DNA from: an uncultured Cellvibrio sp.
Lineage (GTDB): Bacteria; Pseudomonadota; Gammaproteobacteria; Pseudomonadales; Cellvibrionaceae
Reading direction: 5' to 3'
NCBI GenBank assembly: GCA_946481095.1
Contig: CAMLML010000079.1
Location: 1 to 21,576, forward strand
Length of the DNA stretch: 21,576 nt
A model generated the notes under the pieces. It was not told the origin of the DNA and ran no database searches. It saw only the letters and a program-made list of their open reading frames with translations. Positions 17,640 through 21,576 of this stretch are shown here, piece after piece (within the stretch, counting starts at the first letter, position 1; each line of letters starts with the position of its first letter). The position numbers and the translations under genes were made by a program.

Positions 17640-17876
17640 ATGAATCAACAATTATCCAAATCAGCCTTTAAAGCCAAAGCTCTGGAATATTTCAGACAAG
17701 TTGAAGATACAGGTGAAAGTGTGATTGTGACGGATCATGGCAAACCTGTCGTTGAAGTCAGAGCGGTACAACAATCCGAGCTGGATCCTCTGGCAATCCT
17801 GAAAGGAACAGTTGTGAAATATGATCAACCCTTTGAGCCAATTGAAGACTGGAATATTAATGATAAGGAAATTTGA
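17640..17876 (+). CDS. Phd/YefM-family antitoxin
   Basis: 78-aa protein with the Phd/YefM N-terminal fold: SKSAFKAKALEYFRQVEDTG (6-25) then SVIVTDHGKPVVEV (27-40). This part normally binds the operator DNA, while the acidic C-terminal tail (DQPFEPIEDWNIND) would wrap the toxin. GAGG lies 5 nt before the ATG. The toxin gene starts 3 nt after its stop, and AAGGA at its 3' end serves as the toxin's ribosome-binding site, a usual toxin-antitoxin layout. It likely represses its own promoter. Confidence 0.9.
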   Translation: MNQQLSKSAFKAKALEYFRQVEDTGESVIVTDHGKPVVEVRAVQQSELDPLAILKGTVVKYDQPFEPIEDWNINDKEI

Positions 17877-17879
17877 GTT

Positions 17880-18275
17880 ATGGTCGTACTGGACACACAC
17901 GCCCTGATTTGGTGGGTTTCACAGGATTCCCGATTAAGTAAAACTGCTCGCAAAACAATTGAAGAGCAAATGGCAGATGGAAAAATAATTATTTCCAGTA
18001 TTTCAACTTGGGAAATTGCCCTGTTGGTAGAGCGTGAAAAATTAGTTCTTTCTATGGATGTCGCTTCCTGGATATCCACAATCGCCATGATTAAAAACGT
18101 TCACTTTTATCCAGTCGATAACGATATTGCAATCAAATCTGTTCACTTGCCCGGCGACTTCCACAAAGATCCTGCCGACAGAATGATCGTTGCCACTGCA
18201 AGAAAATTAGCCGCCCCACTTATTACCAAAGATGAAAAAATTTTGGGTTATTCCCATGTAAAAACGATTTGGTAA
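17880..18275 (+). CDS. PIN-domain toxin (VapC-like ribonuclease)
   Basis: 131-aa PIN-domain protein, expected to be a metal-dependent endoribonuclease that is neutralised by the antitoxin before it. The acidic active-site residues are in place: D5 (VLDTHALIWW), E45 (STWEIALL), D97 and D100 (HKDPADRMIVATA) and D118 (ITKDEKI). The pattern is that of PIN toxins paired with Phd-type antitoxins rather than classical VapB. It appears intact. The gene ends 2 nt from the convergent end of the dauA-like gene, with no terminator between. Confidence 0.92.
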   Translation: MVVLDTHALIWWVSQDSRLSKTARKTIEEQMADGKIIISSISTWEIALLVEREKLVLSMDVASWISTIAMIKNVHFYPVDNDIAIKSVHLPGDFHKDPADRMIVATARKLAAPLITKDEKILGYSHVKTIW

Positions 18276-18277
18276 TT

Positions 18278-19993
18278 TTAATCAATCTTTACTGCATCCC
18301 CCAACCGCGGATACAACCGAAACACCCCATCAATTGTCTGAATATCCGCTTTTGCCAAACTTCGCAACACTTGAAATTGCACATCGGTCAGAATTAATTG
18401 TGTGTGTTGTTTTTGACAGTGTGTGATTAATTTTGTGAGGGCGGAAACACCGCCTGCGTCTAATAAACTGACATTGTCGAAATATAAAATAATGACGCGA
18501 TCTTTTTCGCAGTAGCGGGTGAGCTCACCGAAAATTTTATCAGCGGCGGCGAAAAACAAGGGGCCGGTGATTTTAAATACACGATAGCGCTCGGGTAAAT
18601 CGTCTGGCAGATATTGTTTGTTTTTAGTGATTTCAATTACGCGGGTCATGTCGGCGATTTCTTTCATAAATAAAATCGCAGCCAACACAATTCCGGTGCT
18701 GATGGCGATCACCATATCGAACATCACAGTGAGAAAAAAACAGCAGAGAAAAATCCAGCGATCACTCGCTTGTGATGTTTTTAGCAGATGCACACTTTTT
18801 GGTGCTTCACTCATATTCCATGCAACGACTAACAATAAAGCGGCCATGCCGGACATAGGTAAATAACCCAAGAGCGATGCAAAACTGACTAGACCCAGTA
18901 AAACTACTAATGCATGAATCATTGCAGCGATTGGCGATTCGGCACCGGCTTTGAAATTGGCGGCTGAACGTGCGATGGCGGCGGTTGCAGATATTCCGCC
19001 AAAGAAAGGTGTAATCACATTGCCTATGCCCTGCCCCAATAATTCGCTGTTGGCGCTGTGGCGTTTGCCGGTCATGCCATCGAGGATCACCGCGCAAAGC
19101 AAGGATTCAATTGCACCCAACATGGCAATTGCAAACGCAGCGGGTAATAAATCCCGCATCAATTGCCAGGTGATGACTAAGGGTTGTCCATCAGCGCCGG
19201 GTTGTGTCCAGGGCCATTGGAAGCCGGGCAAAATGGGGGGAATTCCGCTGCCGATGCTGCCATCAGCGGCTGTATAACTAAAACGTGAATCAATAGTATC
19301 AACCGCAAGACCAGCATGATTGAGCACCAAGGCCAAAAGACTGGCAATAATGATGGCGGGCAAATGCGCAGGGACTGGTGTCTTCAAACGCGGCCATAAG
19401 AGCATCACAGCTAAAGTGCTGGTGGCGACCAACAAACTCGGCCAATGAGTTTGCGGAATGGATTGCGCCAGTAAGGTGATTTTATCTATGTAATGTTCGG
19501 GCATGGTTTCAATCGGCAAACCGAAAAAATCTTTGATTTGCAGTGTTGCAATCACCACACCTATACCGCCGGTAAACCCCAAAGTAACAGGTTCAGGAAT
19601 GTATTCGATCAACCGCCCCAAACGAAACAAAGCCATCACAATCAAAATGCCGCTGGCCATTAAACTCGCGACCAGTAATCCGCCCAAACCGTATTTTTGG
19701 GTAATGGGATAAAGAATCACTACAAAAGCGGCAGTTGGACCGGAAATACTGAAACGTGAACCACCGGTGAGCGCAATAAAAAAACCGGCGATGATGGCAG
19801 TATACAGCCCGTATTGCGGCGGCACGCCGCTGGCAATTGCCAATGCCATTGCAAGGGGAATGGCGATGATACCGACAGTTAATCCTGCTAATAAATCCTT
19901 TCTAAAACGGGTTGCCGTGTAAGTTTCGGCAAAACAACTTTCACGCAAAGCATGACCAATACGTAAAGAAAATAAGTGGGCTCTGTGCGACAT
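18278..19993 (-). CDS. dauA: DauA-like SulP-family anion/C4-dicarboxylate transporter with STAS domain
   Basis: Inner-membrane SLC26/SulP transporter, 571 aa, matching E. coli DauA (YchM), a succinate/C4-dicarboxylate carrier. The membrane part (about 30-440) holds GIIAIPLAMALAIASGVPPQYGLYTA, GGSRFSISGPTAAFVVILYP, MLGAIESLLCAVILDGMTG and FGGISATAAIARSAAN. The C-terminal STAS domain (about 455-571) includes FKITGPLFFAAADKIF and LDAGGVSAL. AGGA lies 6 nt before the ATG. The transported anion is inferred from orthology. The upstream gap carries a possible promoter with an inverted repeat. Confidence 0.92.
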   Translation of the reverse strand: MSHRAHLFSLRIGHALRESCFAETYTATRFRKDLLAGLTVGIIAIPLAMALAIASGVPPQYGLYTAIIAGFFIALTGGSRFSISGPTAAFVVILYPITQKYGLGGLLVASLMASGILIVMALFRLGRLIEYIPEPVTLGFTGGIGVVIATLQIKDFFGLPIETMPEHYIDKITLLAQSIPQTHWPSLLVATSTLAVMLLWPRLKTPVPAHLPAIIIASLLALVLNHAGLAVDTIDSRFSYTAADGSIGSGIPPILPGFQWPWTQPGADGQPLVITWQLMRDLLPAAFAIAMLGAIESLLCAVILDGMTGKRHSANSELLGQGIGNVITPFFGGISATAAIARSAANFKAGAESPIAAMIHALVVLLGLVSFASLLGYLPMSGMAALLLVVAWNMSEAPKSVHLLKTSQASDRWIFLCCFFLTVMFDMVIAISTGIVLAAILFMKEIADMTRVIEITKNKQYLPDDLPERYRVFKITGPLFFAAADKIFGELTRYCEKDRVIILYFDNVSLLDAGGVSALTKLITHCQKQHTQLILTDVQFQVLRSLAKADIQTIDGVFRLYPRLGDAVKID

Positions 19994-20066
19994 ATGTTGT
20001 CCTGAATCTGTCTTTGATGTGTCGGACTGTGTTTTAGCATCCTAGCGATATGCTCGGAAAATAAAA

Positions 20067-20096
20067 ACAATATTTGGTGTATTACACAAATGACAA
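20067..20096 (-). promoter_or_regulatory. Possible dauA promoter with internal inverted repeat
   Basis: On the minus strand, TTGTCA (20091-20096), an 18-nt spacer and TATTGT (20067-20072). The spacer holds GTGTAATACAC (20077-20087), a perfect inverted repeat around one central base, placed where a bound regulator would cover the promoter. Confidence 0.45.
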
Positions 20097-20112
20097 ACGA
20101 ATACCCGAATGC

Positions 20113-20865
20113 TCACAGCAAAATATCCGGCTTTTTAGTCGATGAACTTCCAGGTTTTGGCCTGTTACTTTCGGCGCGATAAGTAAAAACCAATGAGCAT
20201 TTTTTCGTTTCAGTCGTGTTTTTTCCGGCAGCATGAAAAAGATTGCTGTGAAATAAAAGCAAATCACCTTGATTTAATTCTACGGCAGTTGCACGCTCCA
20301 AAAATTCTTTATTTTTTGCAAAATCCGTACGCAAAAATTGTTTTTCATCTAATTGAAATGATTCCACTTCCCAACGATGTGAATTCGGTAAAACCCACAA
20401 ACACCCATTCTCCGGACGCTCATCGGTTAATGCGAGCCAAGCTGATATCAATTCGGGTTGCGCAAAATTCCAATAGCGACTATCCCTATGCCAGCCAGTA
20501 CGACTGGAGTGACTGGGATATTTTGTCATTACACAATTATGATGCGATTGAGAAAGGCAAATAGCGTCACCAAGTAATTGCTGAAGTATTTTATGTAAGT
20601 TCTGATGAGTTGCCCAAGACAAAAATCTTGGATCTCTTTCTGTAGCAGACAATAATCTTCGTGGCGTTAATCCCCCTTCGTCAGTGCGTGAATGAGGTGC
20701 ACCCGGGTATCCTGTGTCAGCTTCATACTCGACAGGAAATTTTTTTTGTTTTATTTGTATTTCCACCAAATCCAACAGTGACTGACAAAATCCTGCAGGA
20801 GCAAAACCAGGAATAACTAAAAATCCCCATTTTCTAAAATTAAGAATCTGTTCATTGCCAAGCAT
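20113..20865 (-). CDS. PhyH-family Fe(II)/2-oxoglutarate dioxygenase
   Basis: 250-aa protein of the phytanoyl-CoA dioxygenase family, expected to hydroxylate a small molecule using Fe(II), oxygen and 2-oxoglutarate. The iron ligands are visible: H126-x-D128 in TGWHRDSRYW and H211 in LFHAAGKN. In human PHYH an arginine 11 residues after the distal histidine binds 2-oxoglutarate; here that position holds lysine (K222, beside K221). The substrate cannot be told from sequence. The ATG has no strong ribosome-binding site. It lies 51 nt after the spermidine-synthase-like gene in the same direction, so the two may share a transcript. Confidence 0.85.
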   Translation of the reverse strand: MLGNEQILNFRKWGFLVIPGFAPAGFCQSLLDLVEIQIKQKKFPVEYEADTGYPGAPHSRTDEGGLTPRRLLSATERDPRFLSWATHQNLHKILQQLLGDAICLSQSHHNCVMTKYPSHSSRTGWHRDSRYWNFAQPELISAWLALTDERPENGCLWVLPNSHRWEVESFQLDEKQFLRTDFAKNKEFLERATAVELNQGDLLLFHSNLFHAAGKNTTETKKCSLVFTYRAESNRPKPGSSSTKKPDILL

Positions 20866-20916
20866 GATTTATATCCAGCTGATACAGCAAAAGTGAAGTT
20901 GTGGATGTTTTCATAT

Positions 20917-21576
20917 TTATTCACCTTTACCTATGCGATTCATCCTTGAATATAAAGATTGAAAAGGTTGTTCAATCAAGGCTTCCAGTTTTGCAATTCT
21001 TTCCGATACCAAAGAACGATTGATGGAAAGTGGTTTTCCGGCAAATACCACATGATTCATCTGCCTTCCCGAACAAATTTTTATGGTTCCAAAATAATTC
21101 AACATATCCTTGAAAAAAGTAGATTCAATATCAGGCAGTCGATGAAAATTAATCACCAGCCAACCATCTGAAGAAAGTGCCCGTGAACAATGATGAATGT
21201 ATGTATGCTGGACTTGTAACGAACTCATACCATAAGCATCGTAGATGTCGGAAAAAATAATATCCGTACTTTTGTTAGGTAATTTCGCAATTTTGTCGGC
21301 GGCATTCTGAATGGAATAGCTAACCCGATTATCAACCGGGATATCAAAATAATTTTTTGCTGTCTCATAAACTTTTTGACGAAGTTCAATTACATGAAAG
21401 CGGGCATCCGGTAAACAATAGTGCAAACTTCTTAATAAACTACCACCACCCAGCCCGATGAGAGTGACATGCCCGGGCGATAAATAACTCAATGCCAACA
21501 TCATGATGCGTGTGTATTCATGAAACAACTGATACGGATGATCAAATGAATATGCACTTTGTTCATAAATAGATCC
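20917..21576 (-). CDS. Spermidine-synthase-like SAM-binding protein (5' end outside window)
   Basis: 219 residues are visible and the frame stays open to the window edge, so the true start is beyond 21576. The TTG at 21526-21528 is only internal: the residues before it (GSIYEQSAYS) already fit the family. It has a Rossmann fold with motif I GLGGGS (41-46), acidic E64 after strand 2, and SDIYD with D110 and D113 where spermidine synthases carry their D-x-x-D. The GGGDG of true spermidine synthases is GGGSL here, so it may be an aminopropyltransferase-like or methyltransferase-like protein without that activity. Confidence 0.85.
   Translation of the reverse strand, partial: GSIYEQSAYSFDHPYQLFHEYTRIMMLALSYLSPGHVTLIGLGGGSLLRSLHYCLPDARFHVIELRQKVYETAKNYFDIPVDNRVSYSIQNAADKIAKLPNKSTDIIFSDIYDAYGMSSLQVQHTYIHHCSRALSSDGWLVINFHRLPDIESTFFKDMLNYFGTIKICSGRQMNHVVFAGKPLSINRSLVSERIAKLEALIEQPFQSLYSRMNRIGKGE

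Noticed and set aside
20193..20564. 123-codon plus-strand ORF inside the PhyH gene
   Set aside because: It is antisense to a gene with clear iron-binding motifs and has no domain likeness.

Overview
The window looks like a chromosomal segment of a moderate-GC gammaproteobacterium that degrades plant cell walls, most likely Cellvibrio or a close relative. The grounds are a secreted CBM2–poly-serine-linker–GH45 endoglucanase at the left end (an architecture typical of Cellvibrio glycoside hydrolases), and housekeeping genes (deaD, ibpA, hrpB, pqqU, mdtABC, dauA) whose proteins align well, from memory, with their E. coli counterparts. No rRNA, tRNA, CRISPR array or complete insertion sequence was seen.

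Layout. Left (1-3850, + strand): the endoglucanase gene with its terminator, a ~310-nt gene-free leader region, then the cold-shock type DEAD-box helicase deaD, closed by a bidirectional terminator. 3867-5400 (- strand): a heat-shock block with an ibpA-like small heat-shock gene behind a sigma32-like promoter and a ROSE-type RNA thermometer, an internal terminator, and a second Hsp20 gene. Upstream of it is a 46-codon membrane-protein gene (5162-5302) under a perfect FNR/Anr box; it resembles CcoM, the tiny subunit of cbb3 cytochrome oxidase. 5399-9896 (- strand): a PqqU/YncD-like TonB-dependent receptor followed 13 nt later by the HrpB helicase. 10098-17575 (+ strand): a three-gene MdtABC-type RND efflux operon with one adaptor and two different RND pumps and no outer-membrane channel in the window. 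17581-18275 (+ strand): a Phd/YefM antitoxin with a PIN (VapC-like) toxin. 18278-21576 (- strand): a DauA-like SulP transporter, a PhyH-family Fe(II)/2-oxoglutarate dioxygenase, and a spermidine-synthase-like Rossmann protein cut by the window end.

The most unusual structure is at the mdtB/mdtC junction. Two inverted REP elements of the GTAG (RAYT-associated) type sit between the genes. The first supplies the mdtB stop codon and lies 5 nt past a perfect AAAGGAGGT ribosome-binding site; the second ends 9 nt before the mdtC ATG, which has no ribosome-binding site of its own. Pairing of the two REPs would bring the stranded site and the ATG to about 15 nt apart, which suggests mdtC translation may depend on RNA folding and so set the MdtB:MdtC ratio. 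Next in interest are the anaerobically controlled CcoM-like small protein and the toxin-antitoxin promoter, whose -10 element is bracketed by two identical 7-bp repeats.
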